A stretch of DNA of 14,289 nucleotides, taken from positions 1 through 14,289 of the forward strand of contig JAHWKP010000025.1 of the NCBI GenBank assembly GCA_019347775.1. Direction: 5' to 3'. The position numbers and the translations under genes were made by a program. Origin of the DNA: Actinomycetota bacterium (GTDB lineage Bacteria; Actinomycetota; Acidimicrobiia; Acidimicrobiales; JAHWKP01). The notes below the pieces were generated by a model. It was not told where the DNA came from. It did no database searches and saw only the letters and a program-made list of their open reading frames with translations. Shown piece after piece: positions 1 to 10,601 of the stretch; the stretch's first letter is position 1; each line of letters begins with the position of its first letter.

Positions 1-2
1 AC

Positions 3-293
3 GACTGGGTCTACGACAACCGAGCGATCTATCTCACCGACCTCAACAAGCTCGGGGGCCGCGTCAGCCTGCTCGACCCGCACCGGGTGATGATCGAGGG
101 CCCGACCTCGTGGACCGGCGCCGAGCTGATGTGCCCGCCGGCGCTCCGGCCGGCGGTGGTCGTGCTGCTCGCGATGCTGGCGAGCAAGGGCACCTCGGTC
201 CTGCGCGGCACCTACGTGATCCACCGGGGCTACGAGGACCTCGCCGGCTCCCTGCGCTCCCTAGGCGCCGACGTCACCCGCGAACGGGGCTGA
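3..293 (+). CDS. murA: MurA-family UDP-GlcNAc 1-carboxyvinyltransferase, C-terminal part
   Basis: The window opens inside this gene. The 96 visible codons end at a TGA (291-293). The visible protein starts near DWVYDNRAIYLTDLNKLGG and ends with HRGYEDLAGSLRSLGAD. The tail matches the usual MurA ending, where an H/I-D-RGYE motif is followed by a helix and 'LGA(D/E)I'. MurA transfers enolpyruvate from PEP to UDP-N-acetylglucosamine, the first committed step of peptidoglycan synthesis, in the cytoplasm. The catalytic cysteine loop lies in the missing N-terminal part, so activity cannot be judged. Actinobacteria often carry a second, divergent MurA paralogue, and 'LLDPHRVMIEGPT' is a little unlike the main housekeeping form. 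It could therefore be a paralogue or another EPSP-synthase-fold enzyme. The family is clear; the exact orthologue is not. Confidence 0.8.
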   Translation, partial: DWVYDNRAIYLTDLNKLGGRVSLLDPHRVMIEGPTSWTGAELMCPPALRPAVVVLLAMLASKGTSVLRGTYVIHRGYEDLAGSLRSLGADVTRERG

Positions 294-302
294 ACCAGCC
301 TC
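286..302 (+). terminator. Small hairpin over the murA stop codon
   Basis: GGGGCTG (286-292) can pair with CAGCCTC (296-302) around a 3-base loop, with one G-T pair. The stop codon lies inside the hairpin. No T-run follows, so this is at best a weak, U-tract-less terminator or an mRNA 3'-end structure. It may also be chance in GC-rich DNA. Confidence 0.25.
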
Positions 303-342
303 ATCCGGGAAGGTGTGGGTCGGGTTCGGCGTTGATGGGAAC

Positions 343-723
343 ATGGAGTCTGTGAGTACCTCTGACGCCCGCGCCTCGGTCGACGTGGTCGACGACGACC
401 GCCTTGAAGAAGAAGCAGATCAAGAAGCGGTTGGTGACGGTGAGGACCTGAGCGACGCGCAGTTGATGCGGGTGGCTCTGGATGCAGCCGTGGAGGCCAT
501 TCGGCCCGCCATTCAGATGGACGGCGGCGACATGATCGTCCTTGACCTTCGTCACGAGGAGGGCGTGGTCGACATCGAGTTGACCGGCGCCTGCGTCGGA
601 TGCCCGATGTCGTCGATCACCCTGAAGCAGGGCGTGGAGCGCATCCTCACCGAGCGCGTGCCCGGACTGAAGCAGGTGCGGGCCAAGGGCATCGACTTCG
701 ACGTCCAAGACGACGTCTGGTAG
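343..723 (+). CDS. NifU C-terminal-domain iron-sulfur scaffold protein
   Basis: This is a 126-residue protein. Residues 1-40 are acidic and probably disordered (for example DDDRLEEEAD). Residues 41-120 form one NifU C-terminal (Nfu) domain, with the typical IRPAIQMDGGDM segment and the cluster-binding motif CVGC (C84 and C87) in GACVGCPMSSITLKQGVE. Nfu proteins bind a [4Fe-4S] cluster between two monomers through this CxxC and pass it to target enzymes. I chose ATG 343, which has GATGGGA just upstream. GTG 313 in frame would add ten residues, and GTG 352 (GGAG 3 bases upstream) would remove three; the domain is unaffected. The gene follows murA by about 50 bp on the same strand and may be co-transcribed with it. 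No other Fe-S assembly gene is visible, so it acts as a stand-alone scaffold or carrier. Confidence 0.9.
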   Translation: MESVSTSDARASVDVVDDDRLEEEADQEAVGDGEDLSDAQLMRVALDAAVEAIRPAIQMDGGDMIVLDLRHEEGVVDIELTGACVGCPMSSITLKQGVERILTERVPGLKQVRAKGIDFDVQDDVW

Positions 724-738
724 CGCCGGCCGTCCGGT

Positions 739-755
739 CGACCCCATTAGGGTCG
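739..755 (+). promoter_or_regulatory. Inverted repeat and possible -10 element upstream of meaB
   Basis: CGACCC (739-744) and GGGTCG (750-755) form a perfect 6-bp inverted repeat around CATTA. The right arm overlaps TAGGGT (748-753), which fits the actinobacterial TAnnnT -10 pattern and lies 9 bases before the meaB ATG at 763. It may be a near-leaderless promoter with an overlapping operator, or a short hairpin ending the upstream transcript. I see no clear -35. Confidence 0.3.
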
Positions 756-762
756 GCGGGTC

Positions 763-1728
763 ATGCGGTCGAGACCTGTTCCCGAACTCGTCGCCGCGGC
801 CGTTGACGGCGACCGGCTGGCCCTCGCCCGCGTCCTCTCCTTGGTCGAGCGCGGCGGACCGCAATCGCGCGAGGTGTCCCGCCTCGCCTTCCCTGAAGGC
901 GGAGAAGCCCACACCGTGGGGATCACCGGCGCGCCCGGCGCGGGCAAGTCCACTCTCACCGACCAGATCATCCGGCTGATCCGCAAGGACCGCGACTCGC
1001 AGGTGGCGGTGCTGGCCGTGGACCCGTCCTCCCCACGCACGGGCGGCGCTTTCCTGGGCGACCGGGTCCGTATGCAGGACCACGCCACCGACCCCGGCGT
1101 CTTCATCCGCTCCATGGCCAGCCGGGGACATCTCGGCGGGCTGGCCCTCGCAACGCCGGAGGCGATCCGCGTGCTGGACGCCTCGGGCTTCCCGGTCGTG
1201 ATTGTCGAGACCGTCGGTGTCGGCCAGGTCGAGATCGAAGTCGCCGGCGCAGCCGACACCACGGTCGTCGTCGTCAACCCGGGCTGGGGCGACGCCATCC
1301 AGGCCAACAAGGCGGGGCTCATCGAGGTGGCCGACATCTTCGTGATCAACAAGTCCGACCGGCCGGGATCCGAGGAGGTCGAGCGGGATCTCAACTGGGC
1401 GCTCGACCAGACGATGTGGCCGGTCTGGCGACCGCCGATCCTGCGCACGGTTGGCCCGAGCGGAGAAGGTGTGGAGGAGCTGGTCTCGGTCATCGCAGAC
1501 CACCGCGGCACGCTCGAGAAGTCCGGCGAGCTGGCCGAGCGCCGGTCGCGCCGGCTGACCGACGAGCTGGCCGAGATCGTCGCCCGCCGGCTCGAGTTGA
1601 AGGCGCTGGAAACCGTCGGCGAGTCCCGCTTCGACGAATTGCGCACCGAGATGGCTGCTCGCCGGCTGGATCCGCACACCGCGGCCGACCGGATCCTCGC
1701 CGTGTCGCTAGGTTCGGAGAATGGCTGA
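763..1728 (+). CDS. meaB: MeaB/ArgK-type G3E GTPase, methylmalonyl-CoA mutase chaperone
   Basis: This 321-residue protein has the usual family length. It carries the P-loop GAPGAGKS (residues 56-63), the following VLAVDPSSPRTGGAFLGDR block, the switch motif ETVGVGQ (149-155) and the guanine-specificity motif NKSD (196-199). The C-terminal helix region DPHTAADRIL is also typical and helps dimer formation in MeaB. MeaB proteins use GTP hydrolysis to gate cofactor loading and protect adenosylcobalamin-dependent methylmalonyl-CoA mutase. Older annotations call them LAO/AO transport ATPase (ArgK), a misleading name. The ATG at 763 has GGCGGG only 2 bases upstream but TAGGGT 9 bases upstream, so translation may start near-leaderless. 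The stop overlaps the start of the enoyl-CoA hydratase gene by 8 bp. No mutase gene is in the window, so the client enzyme must lie elsewhere; related mutases such as isobutyryl- or ethylmalonyl-CoA mutase are possible clients. Confidence 0.92.
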   Translation: MRSRPVPELVAAAVDGDRLALARVLSLVERGGPQSREVSRLAFPEGGEAHTVGITGAPGAGKSTLTDQIIRLIRKDRDSQVAVLAVDPSSPRTGGAFLGDRVRMQDHATDPGVFIRSMASRGHLGGLALATPEAIRVLDASGFPVVIVETVGVGQVEIEVAGAADTTVVVVNPGWGDAIQANKAGLIEVADIFVINKSDRPGSEEVERDLNWALDQTMWPVWRPPILRTVGPSGEGVEELVSVIADHRGTLEKSGELAERRSRRLTDELAEIVARRLELKALETVGESRFDELRTEMAARRLDPHTAADRILAVSLGSENG

Positions 1729-2500
1729 GACCGAAACTTTCGTAACCGCCGAGCGGCGCGACGACGGGGTAGCCGTCATCCGGCTGGACCGTCCGAAGAT
1801 GAATGCCATCTCGGGCGACGTGCTGAACCAGCTCCACGACATCCTCAAGGAGCTGGAGTCCGATCCACCCGGGGCGATCGTCGTGTGGGGCGGCGAGCGC
1901 ATCTTCGCCGCGGGGGCCGACATCAGCCAGTTCGGTGGCGCGTCGGGTGGCGACATCAGCGTCGGCTTCCGCCAGACGCTCGACGAGCTCGCCGCCTTTC
2001 CCCGCGCCGTCATCGCCGCCATCAACGGCTACGCCCTCGGAGGAGGGTGCGAGGTGGCCCTCGCCTGCGACTTCCGGGTGATGGGCGAGGGAGCCAAGAT
2101 CGGGCTCCCCGAGATCCAGCTGGGCATCATCCCCGGCGGCGGCGGCACCCAGCGCCTGCCGCGGGTGGTCGGCCCGGCCCGCGCCAAGGAGATGATGATG
2201 ACGGGTCGCCACGTCAAGCCCGAGGAGGCGCTGTCGATCGGCCTCGCCGACCGGGTGGTCGCCGACGACAAGGTTCTCGAAGAGGCGTGCTCGTGGGGCG
2301 CGGAACTCGGGCGCGGCGCGGTGATTGCTCAGGGCCTGGTCAAGCGGGCCGTGAACGAAGGCCTCGAACGCCCCCTCGACAAGGGACTGGACCTGGAGGC
2401 GGAGTGCTTCGTCAAGGCCTTCCGCACCGAAGACGCCAAGATCGGCATCAAGTCCTTCATGGAACAAGGCCCCGGCAAAGCCAAGTTCATCGGCAAGTGA
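1721..2500 (+). CDS. Enoyl-CoA hydratase/isomerase (crotonase family)
   Basis: This 259-residue protein has standard crotonase length. It shows the CoA/oxyanion-hole motif FAAGADI (62-68), the block NGYALGGGCEVALACDF (102-118) and GLPEIQLGIIPGGGGTQRLP (128-147). Both glutamates of hydratase-competent crotonases are present: E111 (in GGGCE) and E131 (in PEIQ), matching Glu144 and Glu164 of rat enoyl-CoA hydratase. It should hydrate 2-enoyl-CoA to 3-hydroxyacyl-CoA in fatty-acid or branched amino-acid breakdown. The ATG overlaps the meaB stop in ATGGCTGA, so the two genes are probably translationally coupled. This places it near propionyl/methylmalonyl-CoA metabolism, but that is inference from position. 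The exact substrate cannot be read from the sequence. Its stop is one base from the stop of the convergent gene. Confidence 0.9.
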   Translation: MAETETFVTAERRDDGVAVIRLDRPKMNAISGDVLNQLHDILKELESDPPGAIVVWGGERIFAAGADISQFGGASGGDISVGFRQTLDELAAFPRAVIAAINGYALGGGCEVALACDFRVMGEGAKIGLPEIQLGIIPGGGGTQRLPRVVGPARAKEMMMTGRHVKPEEALSIGLADRVVADDKVLEEACSWGAELGRGAVIAQGLVKRAVNEGLERPLDKGLDLEAECFVKAFRTEDAKIGIKSFMEQGPGKAKFIGK

Positions 2501-2501
2501 C

Positions 2502-3032
2502 CTAGGCGGCGGAGGGACCCTTGGCCCGGACCTTCTCCACGCTGGTCAGGGCTTCCCGAAGCTCCGAAAGCCAATCGTCCTCGTGGCGGCCGACGAGGCG
2601 CACGCACCAGGCGAGCGCGTCGCTGCGGCTGCGGGCTACGCCCGAATCGACCAGAGTGTCGAGCACGGAGCGCTCCGGCTGACGTAGGCGGGTCATCACC
2701 GGCGCCGCCAGATGCGTGAACAAGCGTGTGGTGTCTCCGACGCGGGCCCCCCACGAGACCTTGCGACCGAAGCGGTGCTCCGCCTCGAGGGCGATGGAGA
2801 CCCGATCGTCGCGGCTGTCCTCACGGAACTGCTTTATGCGGCCCTGGGCCGCGGCGGACCGCTCCGCATCGCTGACGTCATCGGCGACCGACGGTGCCGT
2901 GAGTTCGCCCACGATGAGGATCTCGTCCTGGTCCACCGTCACCTCCGGCGACCGGGCGAACCATCCCTCCGGGATGCGGCCGGCGAACCAGCCCCGAAGC
3001 TGCTCTACCTGCTCCTGCGGTGTCTTCGCCAT
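2502..3032 (-). CDS. Conserved actinobacterial protein of unknown function
   Basis: This is a 176-residue soluble protein with no signal peptide or membrane segment. Its N-terminal half includes VTVDQDEILIVGEL (residues 31-44), which looks like beta structure, then a charged helical stretch (about 52-90) and FGRKVSWGA (88-96). The C-terminal part has VMTRLRQPERSVLDTLVDSG (112-131) followed by VARSRSDALAWCVRLVG (132-148). That resembles a ribbon-helix-helix-like helix pair and is the most conserved region I recall for this family. I recognise it as a family widespread in Actinobacteria but know of no assigned function, and DNA binding is only a guess. It lies 39 bp downstream of glgP on the same strand and may be read through from it, but has its own AT-rich upstream stretch. 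The start lacks a purine-rich ribosome-binding site. It converges on the hydratase gene with a 1-base gap. Confidence 0.8.
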   Translation of the reverse strand: MAKTPQEQVEQLRGWFAGRIPEGWFARSPEVTVDQDEILIVGELTAPSVADDVSDAERSAAAQGRIKQFREDSRDDRVSIALEAEHRFGRKVSWGARVGDTTRLFTHLAAPVMTRLRQPERSVLDTLVDSGVARSRSDALAWCVRLVGRHEDDWLSELREALTSVEKVRAKGPSAA

Positions 3033-3051
3033 AGTGCTTACAAACTTACAC
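3033..3051 (-). promoter_or_regulatory. AT-rich promoter-like stretch with TGTAAG direct repeat
   Basis: Read on the minus strand, TGTAAG occurs twice, 8 bases apart, as TGTAAGTTTGTAAG (3050 down to 3037). The first copy overlaps TAAGTT (3048-3043), which fits the TAnnnT -10 pattern and lies 10 bases before the ATG at 3032. The segment stands out as AT-rich in GC-rich DNA. It is probably the promoter of the unknown gene, with an almost leaderless transcript. The repeat could be a regulator site. No -35 is seen. Confidence 0.4.
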
Positions 3052-3071
3052 CATTACGAGCAGCAGGGATC

Positions 3072-5564
3072 CTAAGGCTCCGCCCAGGTGGCGATGCCCA
3101 TCTCCACGGCTTGGGCCAGGTCGGGATGGGCGGGGAGGACCCGGATGCCCACGCCGTAGCGACCCGAGCGCAACCCGGTGACGCTGCCGCGGTACACGTG
3201 CTCGCCGCCGGCCTTTTCGACGTGGCTCAGAGCGGCGGGCTCGCCCGCCGGCGTCAGCTCGGCCCCGGCGCCGACCGTGCCGTGCACGGCCTGCACCAGC
3301 GCGTCGGTCGGAGTCAGGTCGCCGAGTGAAACCCGGACCTCGACTTCCCGGCTGCCCCGCAGATCGAGAGCCGAGTCATCGACCGTGACCTCGCCGACGG
3401 ATACGCCGGACCAGCCCCGCAGCACGCGCTGTTTCCAGTCCGCCAACGCGCGCGCTCGCGCAAAGGCATCGGCTTCGAGGTCGTCCACCCGCTGGGCGGT
3501 CGGTTCGTAGAGCTGGGTGGCGTAATCGCGCACCATCCGTGCGGCCGACACTTGCGGACCCAGCGACGCCCACGCCGTCCGCATCTTCGAACACCACCCC
3601 GGCGGGGGCGCGCCGGGTGCCGGCCGGTCGTAGAACAGCGGAACGACCTCGTGCTCCAGGAGAACGAACAGGCTGTTGGCCTCGTGCTCGTCGCGGCGGG
3701 CCTGGTCGGCTTCGTACTCGGCGGAGTCGATTCCCCAGCCGTTCTCGCCGTCGAACATCTCGTCCCACCAGCCGTCGAGTATCGACAGGTTCAGGGCGCC
3801 GTTGAGCGCCGCCTTCTCGCCGCTGGTGCCGCACGCCTCCATGGGACGGCGCGGAGTGTTGAGCCACACATCGGCCCCTTGGTAGAAGGCGCGGGCCACA
3901 CCGATGTCGTAGTCCTCGACGAAGACGAACCGGTTGTGGATCTCCGGATCGCGCGAGAAGTGCACGATGGCGCGGATCAGTTCCTTGCCGGCGTCGTCGG
4001 CCGGGTGAGCTTTTCCGGCGAAGACCATCTGCACGGGGTGTTCCGGATGCAGCAGCAGGGAGCGGAGGCGGTCCGGCTGAGACAGCAGGAGGGTGGCGCG
4101 CTTGTAGGGAGCGAAGCGGCGGGCGAATCCGATCGTCAGTGCGTCGGGGTCGAGCCGAGGCGCTCCGCCGGGCGAGCGGTGCCGGCGCCTCACCGCGTCG
4201 ACCAGGCGGCCGCGCCCGGCGCGCCGGGCCGTCCAGATCGAATCGTCGTCGAGTTCGTGAATGCGCTCCCAGTCCTGCTCGCCGGCCGAGGGCCAGCCCT
4301 CGCCAATGCAGCGCCCGAAGAGCTCAGCGGCCTCGGGTGCCACCCAACTCGGGAAGTGAACGCCGTTGGTCACCGGGGCGACGGGGACCTCCTCCTCGGG
4401 AATGCCCGGCCACAGCGGGGCGAACATCTCCTGGGTCACGCGGGCGTGGAGCTTGGAGACCGCGTTGGCCCGCCCCGACATGCGCAGTCCGAGCACTGCC
4501 ATGTTGAAGGGCTCTTCGATGTCTTCGCCTATGCCGTGGCCGAGCTCCATCAACTCGTCGAGACTCACCCCGCACGAGGCGGCCCAGCGCTTGAAGTAGC
4601 GCTCCATCAGTTCGCGGGGGAAGCGGTCGATCCCGGCCGACACCGGCGTGTGGGTGGTGAAGATCGTGGCCGCGCGGGTGGCCTCGATGGCCTCAGGGAG
4701 AGAAAGTCCTTCTCCAGTCATGAGCTGGCGAACGCGCTCGAGGGTCAGGAAACCGGCGTGGCCCTCGTTGGTGTGCAGCACCTGCGTGTCCTCACCGAGC
4801 GCCGACAGCGCCCGCAGACCGCCCATCCCGAGGAGGATCTCCTGGCGGATGCGGTGTTCGGGCCCGCCGCCGTAGAGGCGGTCGGTGACGAGTCGCTCGG
4901 CCGGGTCGTTCTCCTCGATGTCCGCGTCGAGCAGATAGAGCCGCACCCGTCCGACGTCGGCCCGCCAGACCTGGGCCACGAGATCGGCATCGCCCATCTC
5001 GACTTCCACCCGCACGCCGTCGATCAACGTGAGCGCCATGGCGTGGGGATCGAGGTGCGGGTAGTGCTGGTCCTGCCAGCCGTCGGCGTCGAGGATCTGG
5101 CGGAAGTAGCCGTAGCGGTAGAAGAGGCCCACGCCGACAAGAGGAACGCCGAGGTCGGAGGCAGCCTTGAGGTGATCACCGGCGAGCACCCCGAGCCCTC
5201 CTGAGTACTGCGGCAGGGCCTCGGCGATGCCGAACTCCGGCGAGAAATAAGCCACCGAGCGAAGAGGCGTGTCGGCGGAGAACGGGGGAGCGGCCAAGTA
5301 AGCCGACAGCTCCGCGTCGGCCTGTTCGACGCGAGAGACGAAGTCGGTGTCCGCGGCGAGCGAGTCCAGCCGTTCACCGCCGACGGCGGCCAGCACGCTC
5401 ACCGGATCGTGGCCCGTCGACTCCCACAGCTCGGGGCTGATGGAGGAGAAAACCGACGCCGTGGGCGCATCCCATGCCCAGCGCAGATTCAGGGCCAAGC
5501 GGCGAAGTGGCTCCAGGGGCGCCGGTAGGGGGGTGCGTACCGTGAAAGTCCGAACAGCTCGCAC
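3072..5564 (-). CDS. glgP: Alpha-glucan (glycogen/maltodextrin) phosphorylase, GT35
   Basis: The enzyme cleaves terminal alpha-1,4 glucose units from glycogen or maltodextrin with phosphate, giving glucose 1-phosphate, and uses pyridoxal phosphate. From GTG 5564 the protein has 830 residues, close to the short actinobacterial type (about 850). It begins MRAVRTFTVRTPLPAPL, the usual start of the family's N-terminal DUF3417-like domain. Further motifs are EGHAGF (267-272), THTPVSAG (304-311), FAGKAHPADD and the cofactor site EACGTSGEKAALNGALN, in which K584 should bind PLP. The residue before it is Glu, where Met is common in relatives. The open frame continues upstream to 6803, but that part is antisense to glgE and is not coding. 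GTG 5564 has no strong Shine-Dalgarno but has TAGGTT 8 bases upstream. The gene is divergent from the glgE operon, a layout also known in Streptomyces. Confidence 0.93.
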   Translation of the reverse strand: MRAVRTFTVRTPLPAPLEPLRRLALNLRWAWDAPTASVFSSISPELWESTGHDPVSVLAAVGGERLDSLAADTDFVSRVEQADAELSAYLAAPPFSADTPLRSVAYFSPEFGIAEALPQYSGGLGVLAGDHLKAASDLGVPLVGVGLFYRYGYFRQILDADGWQDQHYPHLDPHAMALTLIDGVRVEVEMGDADLVAQVWRADVGRVRLYLLDADIEENDPAERLVTDRLYGGGPEHRIRQEILLGMGGLRALSALGEDTQVLHTNEGHAGFLTLERVRQLMTGEGLSLPEAIEATRAATIFTTHTPVSAGIDRFPRELMERYFKRWAASCGVSLDELMELGHGIGEDIEEPFNMAVLGLRMSGRANAVSKLHARVTQEMFAPLWPGIPEEEVPVAPVTNGVHFPSWVAPEAAELFGRCIGEGWPSAGEQDWERIHELDDDSIWTARRAGRGRLVDAVRRRHRSPGGAPRLDPDALTIGFARRFAPYKRATLLLSQPDRLRSLLLHPEHPVQMVFAGKAHPADDAGKELIRAIVHFSRDPEIHNRFVFVEDYDIGVARAFYQGADVWLNTPRRPMEACGTSGEKAALNGALNLSILDGWWDEMFDGENGWGIDSAEYEADQARRDEHEANSLFVLLEHEVVPLFYDRPAPGAPPPGWCSKMRTAWASLGPQVSAARMVRDYATQLYEPTAQRVDDLEADAFARARALADWKQRVLRGWSGVSVGEVTVDDSALDLRGSREVEVRVSLGDLTPTDALVQAVHGTVGAGAELTPAGEPAALSHVEKAGGEHVYRGSVTGLRSGRYGVGIRVLPAHPDLAQAVEMGIATWAEP

Positions 5565-5572
5565 GACTCGCG

Positions 5573-5578
5573 AACCTA
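5573..5578 (-). promoter_or_regulatory. Candidate -10 element for leaderless glgP
   Basis: TAGGTT on the minus strand matches TAnnnT and ends 8 bases before the GTG at 5564, so transcription would start at or next to the start codon. No convincing -35 hexamer is seen at 16-18 bp. There is no clear Shine-Dalgarno before this GTG, which fits leaderless translation. Confidence 0.35.
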
Positions 5579-5580
5579 TG

Positions 5581-5596
5581 CCATGCCCGGGCTTGG
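5581..5596. promoter_or_regulatory. Palindrome CCATGCCCGGGCTTGG, possible operator
   Basis: This 16-bp element is symmetric except for one T/T position: CCA-T-GCCC / GGGC-T-TGG. It lies just upstream of the putative glgP -10, between the -10 and where a -35 would be. A repressor bound here could block glgP and perhaps also act on glgE. The regulator is unknown. The GC-rich core could arise by chance, but the matching CCA/TGG flanks make that less likely. Confidence 0.4.
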
Positions 5597-5647
5597 ACCT
5601 GCCGCCCGGCGTGGGAAGAATGGGGGCGATGGCCGCGAGCGCTTGCC

Positions 5648-5663
5648 CCCGAGGCCCCTCGGG
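5648..5663. promoter_or_regulatory. Palindrome CCCGAGGCCCCTCGGG upstream of glgE
   Basis: Two perfect 7-bp arms, CCCGAGG and CCTCGGG, flank two C residues. The element ends 12 bases before the glgE ATG and touches the putative ribosome-binding site GGTAGG. It could be an operator. A very short-loop RNA hairpin would be strained, so a DNA-level site seems more likely. Confidence 0.4.
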
Positions 5664-5675
5664 TAGGTGCCATAG

Positions 5676-9264
<3,589 letters not shown>

Positions 9265-9268
<4 letters not shown>

Positions 9269-10572
9269 ACGAGCGACTCGCAGCGCAACTCAAAGGCAAC
9301 CTGCCGGACTGGCTGCCGGGCCAGCGCTGGTTCGCGTCGTCGGAAAGACCGACCGACATCGAAGTCGTCGATCTCGAGGTGCTTCTCGACCAAGATCCGG
9401 GATTGGCCTCGGCCATCGTCAGGGTCGACGGCATCGACTGGCACATCCCGTTCGGTTGGCGCGCTCCGGCCGACGTGCCGGCGTCGGTGGGCGACCGCGA
9501 GGGCGCGGTTATAGGCCCGATCGAGCTGGTGGACGGCGAGGCGTTAGTGGCCTACGACGCGCCCCCCGACCAGGAGCTGGCCGCGCACTTCCACTGCCGG
9601 GTCACCGGCGAGAAGGATCCTCCGAACCACATCCGCCCGGTCGGCGTCGAGCAGTCGAACACTTCCTTGGTGAGTGACGACCGCGTAGTGGTGAAACTCT
9701 TCCGGCGACTCGTGCCGGGCTCGAATCCAGACGTGGAGGTGCCGGCGGCGCTGAGCGATGCCGGTTTCGACAGCGTGCCTCAGGTCCACGGAGTGTGGCA
9801 GCGCCACGGTTACGACCTGGCTGTCGCCCAGACGTACCTGGCCGGTGCCAGCGACGGGTTCTCTCTAGCGCTCGCCTCCCTGCGGGACTGTCTGCGCACC
9901 GGACTCCCGCCGCAGGCCAGTGGGGGCGACTTCGGGGCCGAGGCGATGCGTCTTGGGCAAGTCACCGGCGAGCTGCACGTGGCTTTGGCCAAGGCCTTCG
10001 GCCAGGAGGAGGCCACGCCGAAGGAGTGGGCGACCGATCTTGTGGCCGACCTCGAGCGGGCCGGCATCGACCCCGCCCGGGCTTCGGGCCTCATCGGACG
10101 CCTGGAGGCGGTCGAGGCCCCGGGCCGGGTGATCCGCGCCCACGGCGACTACCACTTGGGCCAGGTGCTTCGCGCTGACGCCGGGTGGTTCGTTCTCGAC
10201 TTCGAAGGCGAGCCCGACCGCAGTGCCGACCAACGGGCCCGTCTGGCGTCACCGTTCCGCGATCTGGCCGGAATGCTGCGATCGCTGGAGTACGCGGCGG
10301 CCGTCGCGCTCGGTGAGCAGGTCGACGAGGACCGCGACCGGCTGGAACCGCTGGCCGCAGCCTGGGCCGCGCATAACTCCGACGCACTGGAGCGCGGCTA
10401 CACCTCAGCCGAGGGGTTGGACGTGCTGTTACCCGCGCCCGAGGACCGTCCCGTCGTGCTGGCCGCCTTCAGTCTTGAGAAGGCCGCCTACGAGTTGGAA
10501 TACGAAAGGGCCCACCGCCCCGGCTGGGAAGCGATTCCGGCCGCCGCCATCGATCGCCTGCTGGCCGGGTAG
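9265..10572 (+). CDS. mak: Maltokinase (Mak/Pep2)
   Basis: Mak phosphorylates maltose with ATP to alpha-maltose 1-phosphate, the donor for GlgE. The 435-residue protein has the usual length. An N-terminal cap domain (about 1-110) starts with LPDWLPGQRWFASSERPTDI. The nucleotide-binding lobe has VEQSNTSLV and K144 in VVVKLFRRL. The catalytic loop is HGDYHLGQVLR with D295, and the metal-binding motif is DFEGEP with D312, both of the aminoglycoside-phosphotransferase-like kinase fold. The ATG lies inside the ATGA overlap with treS. Two leucines (L94 and L389) use the rare TTA codon; I noticed no other in-frame TTA in the window. A 29-bp spacer leads to glgB. The identification is firm because the motifs and the gene order agree. 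Confidence 0.93.
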
Positions 10573-10601
10573 CCCGGCGTGTACTCGGGTAGGGGTGAAG
10601 G

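Larger units (their letters stand above)
5565..5675. promoter_or_regulatory. Divergent glgP/glgE control region
   Basis: These 111 bp separate the glgP start (minus) from the glgE start (plus) and must hold the promoters for both units. On the minus side TAGGTT (5578-5573) fits a TAnnnT -10 element 8 bases before the glgP GTG. On the plus side GGTAGG (5662-5667) lies 8 bases before the glgE ATG and can serve as its ribosome-binding site. TTGCCC (5643-5648) is a possible -35, but no good -10 follows at the usual spacing. Two palindromes lie in the spacer and are listed separately. Confidence 0.6.

Noticed and set aside
301..1679. Long open frames on the minus strand
   Set aside because: They are antisense to the NifU-domain and meaB genes, have low-complexity composition and no recognisable motif. 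Such shadows are common in GC-rich DNA.
3552..5204. A 550-codon plus-strand open frame
   Set aside because: It is antisense to glgP, whose motifs and PLP site are clear. The predicted protein has no family features.
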